DNA of 64,000 nucleotides from Bradyrhizobium glycinis (GCF_016031655.1 NZ_JACCHQ010000027.1:39560-103559); one strand, 5' to 3'. Shown: positions 46,032 through 55,238, numbered from the stretch's first letter. Translations and numbers: made by a program. The notes: generated by a model from the sequence alone, not told the origin.

Positions 46032-46628
46032 TCATCGGGCGGAGCCTCTGCCCTGCTCTTCCAACAACCCTTGAATAACTGCCGTGAGCGCCGCTTCGTT
46101 GCCGCCGAAGCTTGCGATGACGGCTTTCATGATCCGCTCCGGATCGAGCCGCCTGAGCACTAAGGGGTGGCCCGCCTTCTCCGCCAGAAGCGTTAGGAAG
46201 GTCAATTGCACCCGGCCGTTCCCTTCGCGAAAGGGATGGATAGCGTTCAACTCGGCGAGGAAATGGGCCGCCTGTTTGGCGAAAGCCTGGGGATTGCTGC
46301 CCTTGAAATGCTTCGCTCTGGCTAGGGCCTTGAACAGCTTGCTCATCTCCTGGTCGATATGCTCAGGATAGCAAAATGTGCTTCCTCCCTTGGAAATCCG
46401 TACATTCCGCACCTTTCCCGCCCACGTGTATACATCCTGGAAGAGATGCCGGTGTATCGCTCGGTAGTGCGTGTAACTAAGCCTGCCCGGAGGCATCGCC
46501 TCGGTCGATCGCTGGAACGAGATTTCCGTCTCGAAAGCATCGAGATCGCGCTGCTCGCGGAGGCCTAGCTTGTTTTTGAGGACGGTCGTGCCGGGATAGC
46601 AGTACGGGTCATCAATGGCCGCGTACAT
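46032..46628 (-). CDS. Fic-domain protein (toxin of a Fic toxin/antitoxin pair)
   Basis: Fic enzymes transfer AMP or another nucleotide group to target proteins. The 198-residue product has the Fic fold with the active loop HPFREGNGRVQLTFL near residue 132; the canonical motif is HxFx(D/E)GNGRxxR, and here the last Arg is Leu. YPGTTVLKNKLGL at the N-terminus and LFQDVYTWAGKVRNVRISKG (the flap) are typical of the single-domain class I type. The antitoxin-like gene lies 12 bp upstream on the same strand. Near the tRNA-fMet scar. Confidence 0.9.
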   Translation of the reverse strand: MYAAIDDPYCYPGTTVLKNKLGLREQRDLDAFETEISFQRSTEAMPPGRLSYTHYRAIHRHLFQDVYTWAGKVRNVRISKGGSTFCYPEHIDQEMSKLFKALARAKHFKGSNPQAFAKQAAHFLAELNAIHPFREGNGRVQLTFLTLLAEKAGHPLVLRRLDPERIMKAVIASFGGNEAALTAVIQGLLEEQGRGSAR

Positions 46629-46640
46629 GGGACTCGATCA

Positions 46641-46844
46641 TCAACCTTTGCGATAAGCCTTGATGATCTCACGGCGCCGCTCGCTAGCCGAAAGCCCCCT
46701 CACCTCAAAGTCAGAGGCACGCTTTTTCATGGCTGCGGTCGGCTTGATGCCTTCTACGGCACTGATCTTCGCAAAACGCTCCCTGCCAAGCACGAACTTA
46801 GCGGAGACGCGCTTGTTAGAACCAGACTTTTTGCGAATGGGCAT
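46641..46844 (-). CDS. Small antitoxin-like partner of Fic
   Basis: A 67-residue basic protein (MPIRKKSGSNKRVSAKFVLG) directly upstream of fic with a 12-bp gap. KISAVEGIKPTAAMKKRA resembles the inhibitory helix of class I Fic antitoxins, whose motif is (S/T)xxxE(G/N); here the serine is one place nearer the glutamate (SAVEG), so the match is imperfect. The tail GLSASERRREIIKAYRKG is typical of short antitoxins. Called by position and length more than by motif. Confidence 0.7.
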   Translation of the reverse strand: MPIRKKSGSNKRVSAKFVLGRERFAKISAVEGIKPTAAMKKRASDFEVRGLSASERRREIIKAYRKG

Positions 46845-46983
46845 ATCGCGAATCTATCACATTTGGCGCTAAATTCCACTCACTAAGCTTAGAGATCGCA
46901 TCCCCTGTTGCTTAGTTGTCAGTCTCGGCAGACCTGAATCGTCTTTGACAGCCAAGGTTCTCCGGCAGGAATATTTGGAACAG

Positions 46984-47790
46984 ATGGAAAAGATCCTCTA
47001 CCTATTTCCCGATACCAATCTCTTTGCCCAATGCCGAGCCCTCGACGAACTTGATTGGGCACGTTGGGGCGATGCTGATGAAATACACCTCATCGTCTCG
47101 CGACCGGTTCAGGCCGAAATCGACCGCCAAAAGAACAAGGGGAGCGACCGTCTGGCGCGCCGCGCCAAAGCAACCTCCAGCCTGTTCCGCGAGATTATTC
47201 TCAGTACATCGGATCACAAGGTCGTCGCTGGCCCCTCCCCCACCGTGAAGCTGTTCATCCTCAACAGTCTTAAGCCGGACTCAGCTCTCAAGGATCAACT
47301 CGACTACGAGCATAACGACGATGCTCTCGTCGGTATCGCGCATGCCTTCGCAAGCAAGCATTCTGGCAAGGATGTCCGTGTTCTCACCCACGACACCGGC
47401 CCTATGGCTTCCGCCAAAATGGTCGGAGTCGCGATCGCTCCCATACCGGACGACTGGCTGCTTGAGCCTGAGTCGACCGAGAAGGACAAAATAATCAAGG
47501 CCCTTGAAACCAAGGTAAAACAACTCGAACGGTCAGAGCCGGCCATAAGAATTGCGTGCATTGATGTCGATCAGAAGCCATTGAAGCGGCTTGAAGGCGA
47601 AGTGATCGTCTATCAGATCATCATCCGAAGTTTCGGAGTTGATGGGCAAAATTTCTGGGCAGTTCCCTATGGTTACGGATTTTACGACGCCACCGACAAA
47701 GTTTCCACAAATCGGGGGACACTCGTTCTCGAACGCGGTGTACCAATACGAACCTCCGAGCAAGCCTGCGATTGCGCGATACAGAGATAA
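46984..47790 (+). CDS. PIN-domain protein (nuclease fold), N-terminal part; probably frameshifted
   Basis: PIN domains are metal-dependent RNases. From the ATG at 46984 (MEKILYLFPDTNLFAQ) the acidic set is present: D in FPDTN, E in VQAEIDRQ, D in HNDDALVGIAHAFA, and D in VLTHDTGPMASAK. A coiled segment follows (KDKIIKALETKVKQLERSEP). After about codon 215 the sequence becomes unlike protein, while the overlapping frame at 47642-48478 continues sensibly; joining them at about 47627 gives VIVYQIIIR then SEVSELMGKISGQ. So this is probably the first half of one gene of about 497 codons with a one-base insertion. Confidence 0.75.
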   Translation: MEKILYLFPDTNLFAQCRALDELDWARWGDADEIHLIVSRPVQAEIDRQKNKGSDRLARRAKATSSLFREIILSTSDHKVVAGPSPTVKLFILNSLKPDSALKDQLDYEHNDDALVGIAHAFASKHSGKDVRVLTHDTGPMASAKMVGVAIAPIPDDWLLEPESTEKDKIIKALETKVKQLERSEPAIRIACIDVDQKPLKRLEGEVIVYQIIIRSFGVDGQNFWAVPYGYGFYDATDKVSTNRGTLVLERGVPIRTSEQACDCAIQR

Positions 47791-48478
47791 GCACTACCCG
47801 GCCTGGGTCTCGCAATGCGAATCCATTCTCAAAGGCCTGCACCACATCATGCAGGCTGAACAGAACGACAATAGGTTTGCATTCTATGCAGCCAACACCG
47901 GCAGCCGACCAGCTAAAGACGTGCTCGTGACCGTCAAGGCGAAGGGCAACTTCGAACTCGTCAATCGCGAAAAGGATGACGACGAACCGTTGGTTTCCGA
48001 GTTTCAACCACCACCCACGGCTCCCACTGGGACTTGGGCTCCTCAAGGCAGCTTTGCATTGTCCGCTCTCGCAAGAGTCCCCGTAGTGGGAGCAGAAGTT
48101 TCTCAGCGGCCGCTCGACCTATTGGGCCTACGCAGCTTGCATAATTTCCGGGATCGAAAGCGAGATCCGAACAAGTTCTTTTGGAAGCCGCGCCCGGATA
48201 ATGGAATTCCCGTTCCTCAGTTCGTCTACGAATGCGAGCAATGGCGACACGGAGGTGACCCCGAGTCGTTCTGGGGATACATTTGGTTCAGCCCTGACCA
48301 GGACACGGTTTCAGGCGCTATCGAATGTGAAATCCAGGCCGAGAATCTGACAAGCCCGGCAAAGCTTCTGGTCCCCGTACGGCTAACCGTGGCGCGGAAG
48401 AGCGTCCTTAGCACCGCTGAAGAAAAGGTCGAGATGCTCTTGAAGTCGAAAAACTTTCGCTTCGGTACCAAGCGCTGA
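47642..48478 (+). CDS. C-terminal part of the PIN-domain gene in the second frame
   Basis: Reads MGKISGQFPMVTDFTTPPTK through AIARYRDKHYPAWVSQCESI, FAFYAANTGSRPAKDVLVTV (a beta-sandwich-like segment) and ends KSKNFRFGTKR. It overlaps the preceding frame by 149 bp and has no ribosome site of its own before 47642, so I regard it as the rest of the PIN gene. The domain is unknown to me; FYAANTG-RPAKDVLVTVKA suggests an immunoglobulin-like fold. If translated separately it would be 278 residues. Confidence 0.6.
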   Translation: MGKISGQFPMVTDFTTPPTKFPQIGGHSFSNAVYQYEPPSKPAIARYRDKHYPAWVSQCESILKGLHHIMQAEQNDNRFAFYAANTGSRPAKDVLVTVKAKGNFELVNREKDDDEPLVSEFQPPPTAPTGTWAPQGSFALSALARVPVVGAEVSQRPLDLLGLRSLHNFRDRKRDPNKFFWKPRPDNGIPVPQFVYECEQWRHGGDPESFWGYIWFSPDQDTVSGAIECEIQAENLTSPAKLLVPVRLTVARKSVLSTAEEKVEMLLKSKNFRFGTKR

Positions 48479-48567
48479 GCATCTACCAACATCGCCTGTC
48501 CGGAGCCATTCTTTTCAAATAGTTAGATGATGGTCGGCCCCTCACCTGCTCGTGGTACAGTACCTTC

Positions 48568-50037
48568 ATGACCAACTCAGATTTCGCAGTTGCAATCTTC
48601 CCCTTCCTTAAGACGTCTTCGCCGGCACGCATCGGCGGCTATAATTTCCGGTCAACTGAGGACGTGGAAGGATTGCCACCACATCAAGCAACTGCAATCG
48701 ATGAGCTTGCACGGATGCTCTTTGTGCAAAGCGATCTCCGTGTGAAATCGGCCTCTTATGCAATTCTACCGGATATCGAGGTTCACTCCGGCGATCCGCG
48801 CCTCCGCCACCTCGCCCACTTAAGGGATGTCGTAGCTTACTTATACGCAGCTCCTCATGATGTCTTCGAAACCGTGTTCCTATCGCCCGAAGAGATCAGC
48901 CTTGTGCTGTTCACACCTAGCCGCGTGAGCACTCTTCTTACTCGTCCAGAACATCACACGGAAAGCGTCACCCCCTTATCGGGGCCAGACCCCGATAAGG
49001 GAGACTATGTCCCCGGCTACAATGGCCTCTATAATCTCAGACATGCCTTCTGGGTCGAACCCGGCTCACGCCTGTATGGCCCGAAGCCGCAAATGACATT
49101 GAACATCTCGCAAGACATCCACATTGATTTCGAGCACCGAATGGCTCGTCGCCCTTATCACCACCTGCTGCTTGATCTATTGGAGAAACCAGAAACGCCG
49201 ACATCCCTGCGCGTTTTTTCCGCCCTGCATTGGTTCAATGCCGCCAACGAAAATGGCCTTAGTCAAAGCCAGGCGGTCCTCAACCTGGCCGTAGCCTTCG
49301 AAACACTTCTACGCTTGCCGGAATCTTCGAAGACTGACCGTCTGGTGGACGCGATCTCGCTGTTGCTTGGTCGAACGGAGCGCCTCGATGAGTGGGCTCA
49401 CCAATTCTACAAGGCACGTTCTCAGGTGGCTCATGAAGGCAATGTGGGTGATCAATTTTTCTATCCTAGCGGCGCCAGCAAGGGCCAGAGCACGGGAGTT
49501 TTCGGCTCGCTTATGCTCTATGGTCGCCAGATCTTCCAGCTTTGCGTGAACACCCTGCTTGTGGGCATAGACCTCGCGGAACGCGCGGACCTTCGAGAAA
49601 AGCTAGTTTCCAATAATGAGCGCTTTCAAAAGCTCTGCGAATTGCTCCAAAGAACGGCAGATAGCGCCAGCAATCGATTGGCCGCCGTCGAGCCAGTCTT
49701 GCGGGCGTTAGAACGCTATCGCTTCGTGTACGGCGGCATAGACGTTGGCACTCAACTCACTGCAGTGCGGCTTTCGGCCTCCGTACTTGGGGACTGTACC
49801 CTGAGTCTAGCTGAGGATGTCGCAAACGCCGTCGCCGCCTGCGCAGCAAGCAAGCGTGCTGACGGCGAATTCAAGCAGCTCACCGCTATCGAAGCACTCC
49901 ATTCAGTATTTAAGAAACAAGACCTGGCCACATTAGCTCCTGAGATACGTATAGTTCGCGACCTCGTAGAGTTGGTGTGGAGGAACGTATTTACTCGATA
50001 TTACTGGCTCAAGGAGCGCAATCAGGACAAAGCCTAA
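48568..50037 (+). CDS. HEPN-motif protein, candidate defence RNase
   Basis: An intact 489-residue protein, 89 bp after the PIN gene on the same strand. The central region (about 215-330) is helical and contains FYKARSQVAHEGNVG, an RxxxxH motif (R-S-Q-V-A-H) as in HEPN ribonucleases, preceded by AVAFETLLRLPESSKTDRLV. The N-terminal 200 residues are mixed alpha/beta and may sense a target; the C-terminal region is a helical coil. I cannot match it to a named defence family. Beside a Fic pair, a PIN protein and a PHP-ATPase, a role against phage or plasmids is a reasonable guess. Confidence 0.65.
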   Translation: MTNSDFAVAIFPFLKTSSPARIGGYNFRSTEDVEGLPPHQATAIDELARMLFVQSDLRVKSASYAILPDIEVHSGDPRLRHLAHLRDVVAYLYAAPHDVFETVFLSPEEISLVLFTPSRVSTLLTRPEHHTESVTPLSGPDPDKGDYVPGYNGLYNLRHAFWVEPGSRLYGPKPQMTLNISQDIHIDFEHRMARRPYHHLLLDLLEKPETPTSLRVFSALHWFNAANENGLSQSQAVLNLAVAFETLLRLPESSKTDRLVDAISLLLGRTERLDEWAHQFYKARSQVAHEGNVGDQFFYPSGASKGQSTGVFGSLMLYGRQIFQLCVNTLLVGIDLAERADLREKLVSNNERFQKLCELLQRTADSASNRLAAVEPVLRALERYRFVYGGIDVGTQLTAVRLSASVLGDCTLSLAEDVANAVAACAASKRADGEFKQLTAIEALHSVFKKQDLATLAPEIRIVRDLVELVWRNVFTRYYWLKERNQDKA

Positions 50038-50168
50038 GCGATGTTCCGGGACCTATGCCGAGTTTTCAGCTTCGGTGATAAGGGGAGCCTGCGACGGACT
50101 AGGCGCGAATTGAGAAGCAGCCATGCCGCTCGTCCTGACCCTTGACGCGAGATCAGTGCGGTGCGGAT

Positions 50169-50723
50169 TTATTCCCGTTGAGCCTCTTCGTGCTTCTCCG
50201 CAGGAGTCTTGAAGTTCCTGGCTCGCTCGACCAGCTCACTTGTTCTGTCGAGCCATTGCGTCGCCTCTTGTGCGGTATCCAGCTTTCTAAGCTCGGCAAC
50301 TAACCTCGTAAGTACAGGGATGGAGCGCTTAAGGATTTCGTGAAGGCCAACCTCGCTCTCGCGTTCCAACGATAGGCTCTCAGTAAGGTGAGCAACTTCC
50401 TTGTTGACCGTCTCCCGCTCATCTTTCGATAAAAATTTTTCCCCGACTTCACCAAGCACGCCGGGAACATCAATTCCGAAATCGGCGGCTGTGAGGTCCC
50501 CGGCTTTTGGCTTCACTCCACCAAAGAAATCATCCAGCTTGCGGAGCGCAAGAAAGCTCTGCAGCCGAGTTGCATCTGACACCAGGTCAAATGCTCTAGC
50601 CTGGCCCGCCATCATGTCTTCCGGGTTGACAAATGGCGCGAAGTCTTCACACCATAGGGCGAAAGAAAAGCAGTGATCGATGTTTTCACAGATTGTGACG
50701 ATCTCGGCTGAACGCTTTTCCAT
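50169..50723 (-). CDS. Small helical partner of the PHP-ATPase
   Basis: A 184-residue, mostly helical, acidic protein (MEKRSAEIVTICENIDHCFS ... RNFKTPAEKHEEAQRE) 49 bp downstream of the large ATPase gene on the same strand. It looks co-transcribed and may regulate or complete that protein. There is no RxxxxH motif and no known domain. Middle part LSKDERETVNKEVAHLTESL is a probable coiled coil. Confidence 0.55.
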   Translation of the reverse strand: MEKRSAEIVTICENIDHCFSFALWCEDFAPFVNPEDMMAGQARAFDLVSDATRLQSFLALRKLDDFFGGVKPKAGDLTAADFGIDVPGVLGEVGEKFLSKDERETVNKEVAHLTESLSLERESEVGLHEILKRSIPVLTRLVAELRKLDTAQEATQWLDRTSELVERARNFKTPAEKHEEAQRE

Positions 50724-50772
50724 AATCAGCTACCTTAGATTAAGTTCAAAACATTTAGCACCGGCGTACGCA

Positions 50773-53601
50773 CTAGAAACCGTACTTTCGCTGCCGGTCT
50801 TTGAAAGCCGTTTCCCCGCCTTCCATCGTGTTTGTAATAGCCAGTCGAAGCGGCGGGTGATCGATTGCGCCACAATGCTCAATGATGCGCTTCCCGGAGC
50901 TGCTGTTCGCCATGTAGGCCACGAGCTCCGCCGATCCATTCACAACCAGGTTGGCGTTGTGGGTGGCGAAAAAGAGCTGCCTGCGATTCTTCATCGTATG
51001 AAGAAGATCAACCACCTTCGAGATCACACTGTTGTCAAGGTCGCTTTCGGGCTGATCGATGATGAGCGGTCCGCCCTCCTGCTTCAACAGCATGGTCAGC
51101 AATACGGCAGCTCGCTGCCCCTCCGAAGCCTTCTCGAAAGCAATTTCTTGGCCATCTGCCTTGTACTTGAAGGTTACCTGCGGCTTTGGCGCCGCCTGAA
51201 CGACGGAGAGGTACCTCGCTTCGTCAACCATATCGGCGGTGGCGCGCTTGGTCGTGTCCGATTCGCCTAGGATAGAGGAAACGGTCGAATAGTCGGGCAC
51301 TCCCTTGGCCTTCTCACCATCGGCGCCTAGCTTCCATCCCAGGAGCGATCCGACTTCGCTTGAGAGCTTATCGAGGGTATTCCACGCCCCGTCGGCCGAA
51401 ATCCGTTCGTTTAACTTCTTATTGCGCGCCGCTTCCTGGGAATACGTGCGCACGGCGAGAGTATCGAGCGCCACATAGATGTCCGACAAGTCGCCATCCT
51501 CATCGATGTCGATAGATACGCTACCGCCGGACAGGTCCTCGATTTGACTTGCCCACTTTTTGTAGCCTTCAGCTTGGTCTTCGACGCTCTTTCTCAATGC
51601 GGTGCGCGCGTCTCGGTACCGTTTATTAAGGTCCCCCAAAGCGGAGATTTTTTTGCCAAGTTGGCTGATCTTGTCCTTTTCAGTTGCGCACGCCTTCTGC
51701 AACTCGGCAATCTGCTTGGCAACCGTCCTCTGCGTGCCAATCTTGGATACGATGCCATCATGCGTCTTCTTATGATCGGCGACAAATTTCTCCAGCTTCT
51801 TATAGCTGGGCGCCAATCCCTTAAGACCAGCCGTCAGTTCCTTGCTCAGAGCATCGAGCTTAGTCCCGACCTGGCTCAAAACCTTATCTGTGGAGGTTTT
51901 GACTTCTGATACGACTGCGTCAGGCAAGGTGCTTCTAAGTCTTTGGGCGCTCGCCAGCCTGCCGGAAAGGTCCTCAACCAATTCTTGGAGTTCTTCGATG
52001 TCAGCTTGTTGTCGCTCCGCCTGCTGGCCTATGTCTATGACCGCCTGGTTCTTATCGAGGACGGCTTGGTCCCCTTCCTGAAGCTTGGTTAAGGTCGCCT
52101 GCAAGGCGGCGATGCGGGCAGTGGCGGCTGCAAGCTGATTTTCAGCTTTCGTTTTCTCAGCCGTTAGTGTCCAAAGCTGCGAAAAGTCACGGGCGACCTT
52201 AGCCATGCCATCCTTCGCCCTTCGAATGGCCGTCTCTGCTTCGTCGGCCTCGACCTTGTATGGCGCACGAATGAACGTCAACAGATCATCTACGCTTGTC
52301 TTGTCACGAGCCTCGCGCCCCAGCTCGGAAAGCTCACCCTGGCTGTACGCAATAGCAGGAAATAGAGAGCGAAGTTCCTTGGCGCTCAACGTCTCCTTCT
52401 TGCCATTGGGATATTTTACCTGTGGTTCGAACCGAGTTGTGGCTGCTCGCTTGATCTCGAAATCTGCACCGTCTTGGGTAACGACGAGCGTGACTTCGCC
52501 TCCCTTTGCAATGACCGTCTCTTTGATCAGGTCAGTTAGGCGCGCCAAGCCGCTGTACGGCTTCTCGGAGAGGTCGAAGCAACTTCGTCCGAGGCCGAAC
52601 GCGATGTATTCAAGAAGGGTACTCTTTCCCGAGCCGCGTCCACCGATGACCGTGTTGAATTCGGGGCTGAATTCGAGATCGATGTCTGCTAGCGGGTCGG
52701 TACCCTTCACCTTGATGGATTTGACGACGATCGAGGGGTACGCCGGGGCTTCGAGCGAGATCCGGGAGTTGCAGCCAAGAAATGCTTGCCGGATGGATTC
52801 AGCCGTTGGCGCTGAGATCTTGATCCAGGTTTCATTCGTACCCAAGCGAGGGTAGCCCGCTTCGCGAGAGTCCGTAGTTGGCAAAGGATAGATGTATTTG
52901 TCGCCCCATACGTTGTCCTTGCCCGATAAACGGTTTTTCAGGCGAGGCGGGATGTTGTCGATGTTCTGTCCCTTGTCGAGATAGCCCCCAACGTACGGCA
53001 TCTCGCGGAAGTTCTTATGCTCACCTTCGGTGACGACCGTATACTGGCCACCGCCTGACACGTTGGGAAGAACGATGTAGCGGCCTTTGAGCCCCTTGAT
53101 AGCGTCGAGGCGGGAGGCGATTTCAACATAGGGGTATGACAACTGGGTTACAGATGCGCCCTTGGCGGTATGTTCGTCAATAGCCGCATGGTTGATGCCC
53201 AAGGTGCCTTTCGCCTGCACCCACCATCGCGGTTCAAGCTCGGCATCGAAGAGGATGAGGCACTGGCATCCCCCTTGGAGCGTCAACTCCATTCCTGGAA
53301 AAACCCAAAGATCCGGATCAGCGCCCGCGCTCCTTCGAGTCTGCACTTCCTCCAACACGTAGCGCACCATGACCATTTCATGGTGGTCCGTTAGCGCGAT
53401 CGCCCTGAGTTTCTTAGCGACACACTTGTCGACGAGAGACTTAGCCCAAGCTTTGCGTGAGGCTTCTACGTCGACCGCCGAGGCCTTCGCCCCTCCGGGC
53501 TTGGCATCTCCGACGCCAAGCGGACGCTGACCTTCCCAGTTGGGGTCGCGACAAGAATGAATTTGGAAGTCGCACTTCCGGAAGGATGCAAAGGACGCCA
53601 T
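50773..53601 (-). CDS. PHP-domain plus SMC/Rad50-like ATPase (TrlF-like), candidate defence protein
   Basis: A 942-residue protein from the ATG at 53601 (MASFASFRKCDFQIHS). Residues 1-270 form a PHP-type metal hydrolase domain (CDFQIHSCRD, IALTDHHEMVM). Then an ABC-type ATPase split by a long coiled coil: Walker A VIGGRGSGKSTLLEYIAF near residue 325, coils about 455-730, signature ASEGQRAAVLLTMLLK, Walker B GGPLIIDQPESDLDNSV, and the switch His in FFATHNANLVVNG. I recognise the layout as TrlF-like AAA ATPases. It likely acts on nucleic acid, with PHP as the effector. Intact, with a small helical gene downstream. No tested role is known to me. Confidence 0.8.
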   Translation of the reverse strand: MASFASFRKCDFQIHSCRDPNWEGQRPLGVGDAKPGGAKASAVDVEASRKAWAKSLVDKCVAKKLRAIALTDHHEMVMVRYVLEEVQTRRSAGADPDLWVFPGMELTLQGGCQCLILFDAELEPRWWVQAKGTLGINHAAIDEHTAKGASVTQLSYPYVEIASRLDAIKGLKGRYIVLPNVSGGGQYTVVTEGEHKNFREMPYVGGYLDKGQNIDNIPPRLKNRLSGKDNVWGDKYIYPLPTTDSREAGYPRLGTNETWIKISAPTAESIRQAFLGCNSRISLEAPAYPSIVVKSIKVKGTDPLADIDLEFSPEFNTVIGGRGSGKSTLLEYIAFGLGRSCFDLSEKPYSGLARLTDLIKETVIAKGGEVTLVVTQDGADFEIKRAATTRFEPQVKYPNGKKETLSAKELRSLFPAIAYSQGELSELGREARDKTSVDDLLTFIRAPYKVEADEAETAIRRAKDGMAKVARDFSQLWTLTAEKTKAENQLAAATARIAALQATLTKLQEGDQAVLDKNQAVIDIGQQAERQQADIEELQELVEDLSGRLASAQRLRSTLPDAVVSEVKTSTDKVLSQVGTKLDALSKELTAGLKGLAPSYKKLEKFVADHKKTHDGIVSKIGTQRTVAKQIAELQKACATEKDKISQLGKKISALGDLNKRYRDARTALRKSVEDQAEGYKKWASQIEDLSGGSVSIDIDEDGDLSDIYVALDTLAVRTYSQEAARNKKLNERISADGAWNTLDKLSSEVGSLLGWKLGADGEKAKGVPDYSTVSSILGESDTTKRATADMVDEARYLSVVQAAPKPQVTFKYKADGQEIAFEKASEGQRAAVLLTMLLKQEGGPLIIDQPESDLDNSVISKVVDLLHTMKNRRQLFFATHNANLVVNGSAELVAYMANSSSGKRIIEHCGAIDHPPLRLAITNTMEGGETAFKDRQRKYGF

Positions 53602-53956
53602 CTCGAGCAATCAAATCAAGGAATATTCGTGCAGATTACGATAGGTAACGGCTTAAATCTACTTAAAGTAGGCGTCGTCTTAGCGGGTTGCACCGTAACA
53701 ATCTTTTCTGCGATCCTTGTTTCGACTCGCCGACGACGTTGGCCTGTGTTCTTGCGATCGCAGCGCGGCACAATGCCGACTCGTCGGCATTGGTGATGCC
53801 AAGCCGCTCGCGACGGGCACGGACCGCGTCAAGGGCGGCTTTGCCGCTCGTCTCGACCCTTGATGCGCTTCGGGCGCGGCGCGATCCCCCTTGGTCGATC
53901 TTGACTCTTAGTTCACGTTTCGTTCTTATGCTGCACGTCCAGCCAAGGAGCGAGCC
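53602..53956. other. Gap between the ATPase gene and small hypotheticals
   Basis: About 355 bp; AT-richer near 53620-53680, consistent with a promoter for the leftward ATPase gene. No gene seen. Confidence 0.4.
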
Positions 53957-54265
53957 ATGGACAACCGTATCAACGAAATTCGTAGATTAATCAGGGCACT
54001 GCGCGTGAGCATGCGCGAGGCTGAGGCCATCATGCATGAGCAAAGCAACCGGGACGAGGATTGCACCTTCGTGGCCGAAGAGATCCTCAAGATGCGGACC
54101 GTCATGAGCGGCCTGGTCCAGGAGCGCGCGGCGCTGGGCGATACCGACCCGATCGTCGTCGCTAGCCTCTTCATCCCGCGTCGGGCACCTGCACCGTCGC
54201 GGCCCCACCCGGTCAAGCGGCGCCTTGTCCCTCCCGGCTCAGGACTCCGTCTGCTCGCGAGATAG
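53957..54265 (+). CDS. Small conserved hypothetical protein
   Basis: A 102-residue protein (MDNRINEIRRLIRALRVSMR) preceded by AAGGAGCGAGCC. The first 65 residues are helical and look like a small nucleic-acid or protein-binding coil (EAEAIMHEQSNRDEDCTFVA, EEILKMRTVMSGLVQERAAL); the tail is Pro/Arg-rich. It resembles short proteins repeated in Bradyrhizobium accessory regions. Nine bases separate it from the next gene, so the two are probably an operon, ended by the terminator at 54621. Confidence 0.6.
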   Translation: MDNRINEIRRLIRALRVSMREAEAIMHEQSNRDEDCTFVAEEILKMRTVMSGLVQERAALGDTDPIVVASLFIPRRAPAPSRPHPVKRRLVPPGSGLRLLAR

Positions 54266-54274
54266 CCGCATGTC

Positions 54275-54502
54275 ATGGACAACCTCCGGCGCTTTCCTGC
54301 TCCATGGACTGTGGAGGAGGAACAGGAGTGCTTCCGCGTGAAGGACGGCAACGGCTTTACGCTCTGCTGCATCCTTCACCGAGAGGACCTGCATTCGTGG
54401 GGTTACCAGTACGCCGGCAACTACCTGTCACGCGATGAAGCCAGACGGATCGCGAAGGCGATCTCCCGACTTCCCGAGCTGCTGAGGCGCCCTCAGTATT
54501 GA
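54275..54502 (+). CDS. Small conserved hypothetical protein
   Basis: A 75-residue protein (MDNLRRFPAPWTVEEEQECF) with a compact pattern: PWTVEEE-ECF-VKDGNGF-L, then YAGNYLSRDEARRIAKAISR and LPELL. Short proteins with this W-ECF-V-D-NG pattern are frequent in Bradyrhizobium and related genomes; I know no function. No membrane segment. Reads just after the gene at 53957. Confidence 0.65.
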   Translation: MDNLRRFPAPWTVEEEQECFRVKDGNGFTLCCILHREDLHSWGYQYAGNYLSRDEARRIAKAISRLPELLRRPQY

Positions 54503-54620
54503 AAGCGCTCTTCGAGGATGGACCGAAAACAACCGGCGTCGGTTAATACAACTTGAAGTTTTATCGTCGTTGGGGTATATATGTCTTGCTCGCTAACGCA
54601 CGAGCTTGGTTTAGCTAGGA

Positions 54621-54652
54621 GGGCCCCACTGCAATGGGGCCTTTTCCTTTTC
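54621..54652 (+). terminator. Rho-independent terminator
   Basis: GGGCCCCACTGCAATGGGGC followed by CTTTTCCTTTTCC: stem GGCCCCA/TGGGGCC, loop CTGCAA, T-rich tail. It lies about 120 bp after the two small plus-strand genes. Confidence 0.8.
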
Positions 54653-55022
54653 CTAGAGCCTGATGGTGAGCATGAACGCGAGTTCAAGCCCTTTCCATGC
54701 GAGCCTTAGGAAGGCGCTCGCTGTACGCATCGCGTCCTCCTTTTTCTTCTTGGTCTAGCACGGAGGTGCGTTGCCCTTGCGAGCTCTGGCAGTGTGTGCG
54801 AGGCGCAGCAGGTGCGGCAAGGTATTCCGGCCGCGAAAGGCCCAAATGCTCTCGTTTGCGGGCAGCACGTCGGACGGCCGACGACCGACAATAAAAGCAT
54901 AAACCCGCGGAAAACCAACGTCCGTGGCTCCGGCTGCCGCTCATTCCTTGCTCCTGTCGCAGGTCAGCTCACACTGAGGGCGCAGATACCTGCGCATCTA
55001 TCAACATTTGAAAGAGTGGACC
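54653..55022. other. Gap between small genes
   Basis: About 370 bp with no gene seen; frames on either strand have no family resemblance. Confidence 0.4.
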
Positions 55023-55238
55023 ATGGGTGAGAACACCAAACCCAAACCGGCTTACGAAGCGTTCGTCGTCGATGAAACCGGCAACAGCCCTTATTGGACA
55101 AAGGTGGGCGCGGCCTGGCAGCACGAAGACGGCGAGGGCCTGAACGTGTCATTGGCCGCAGGGATCGCGGTGAGCGGCAAGCTTGTGCTTCGCGCGCCTG
55201 ATACCAGACGGCAGAATAAGCCCTCGACTAAGAAATAG
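55023..55238 (+). CDS. Small conserved hypothetical protein
   Basis: A 71-residue protein (MGENTKPKPAYEAFVVDETG) from the ATG at 55023; the frame opens 5 codons earlier. PYWTKVGAAWQHEDGEGLNV and SLAAGIAVSGKLVLRAP form a short beta-rich pattern seen in small proteins of alphaproteobacterial plasmids and islands. The motif order (Y-AF-V, W-KVG-AW-HEDG-G) suggests one compact domain, perhaps binding. Function unknown. Confidence 0.6.
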   Translation: MGENTKPKPAYEAFVVDETGNSPYWTKVGAAWQHEDGEGLNVSLAAGIAVSGKLVLRAPDTRRQNKPSTKK

